Shown piece after piece: positions 5,201 to 5,263 of a stretch of DNA of 5,263 bases. The DNA comes from an uncultured Candidatus Saccharibacteria bacterium. Its GTDB lineage: Bacteria; Patescibacteria; Saccharimonadia; Saccharimonadales; UBA1547. The stretch is taken from contig CAMLKA010000044.1 in assembly GCA_946480535.1 (NCBI GenBank), positions 1-5,263 on the forward strand, read 5' to 3'. A program made the translations under genes and the position numbers. The number at the start of each line of letters is the position of its first letter. Positions within the stretch are counted from its first letter, which is position 1. The notes under the pieces are model-generated. The model saw only the letters and a program-made list of their open reading frames with translations, did no database searches and was not told the origin of the DNA.

Positions 5201-5263
5201 GATATTACTCCTTTTACTTCGCCATTCCGCCTGAGAATTTCAGGAGTAACTTCGGAATGGTTG
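5201..5263 (-). promoter_or_regulatory. structured rpsB leader with Shine-Dalgarno and complementary anti-SD
   Basis: This is the untranslated leader of rpsB, cut by the window edge, so no promoter is visible. Read as RNA, CCATTCCG (5260-5253) pairs perfectly with CGGAATGG (5229-5222), an 8-bp helix. Nested inside, CCTGA (5244-5240) pairs with TCAGG (5234-5230) around a 5-nt loop. The two helices abut on the 3' side and are separated on the 5' side by an 8-nt bulge (5252-5245). The Shine-Dalgarno AAGGAG (5213-5208) follows, 7 nt before the ATG. TTACTCCT (5249-5242), which spans the bulge and the start of the inner helix, is an exact complement of AGGAGTAA (5212-5205) containing the Shine-Dalgarno, with one further possible G-U pair. 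The leader can therefore fold with the ribosome site either free or covered. Autogenous control of rpsB by S2 is known in gammaproteobacteria; its operation here is inference. Confidence 0.6.

Overview
The window is a single, densely packed minus-strand block of seven genes. In order of transcription, from high to low coordinates, they are rpsB (ribosomal protein S2), tsf (EF-Ts), an unrecognised acidic protein, frr (ribosome recycling factor), uppS (cis-prenyl transferase), an RseP-type site-2 protease, and a CPBP-family (CaaX-like) membrane protease. No plus-strand gene, tRNA, rRNA, mobile element or CRISPR array is supported. Junctions are short or overlapping: 5, 3, 2, -1, 46 and -20 bases.

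The layout is the familiar bacterial rpsB-tsf-pyrH-frr-uppS-cdsA-dxr-rseP cluster with pieces missing. Where pyrH (UMP kinase) normally sits there is an unrelated acidic ORF. cdsA and dxr are absent between uppS and rseP. EF-Ts is the short form (198 aa). Loss of nucleotide, phospholipid and MEP-isoprenoid genes from a cluster that keeps its translation genes suggests a reduced, host-dependent bacterium. My best guess is the Candidate Phyla Radiation, most likely Saccharibacteria (TM7); this is inference, since no rRNA is present. UGA is used as a normal stop (end of the acidic ORF) and does not occur in frame elsewhere, which argues against the Gracilibacteria/SR1 code.

Functionally the first half serves translation: S2 in the 30S subunit, EF-Ts recycling EF-Tu, RRF splitting post-termination ribosomes. 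The second half serves the envelope: UppS makes the polyprenyl carrier, and the two intramembrane proteases process or clear membrane proteins.

The most interesting material is regulatory. (1) The rpsB leader (5201-5263) folds into a compact two-helix hairpin, and it also carries an 8-nt stretch perfectly complementary to the rpsB Shine-Dalgarno, so it looks like an RNA switch, possibly S2 feedback. (2) An 11-bp perfect hairpin followed by U5 lies about 50 nt after tsf, inside the 5' end of the acidic ORF, and looks like an intrinsic terminator or attenuator separating rpsB-tsf from the rest. (3) A near-consensus sigma70-type promoter (ATGACA-17-TATAAT) lies in the 3' end of uppS, in front of rseP. 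(4) A second terminator-like hairpin lies about 60 nt past rseP, inside the 5' end of the CPBP gene. Together these suggest the apparently continuous operon is divided into separately tuned units by signals embedded in coding sequence.
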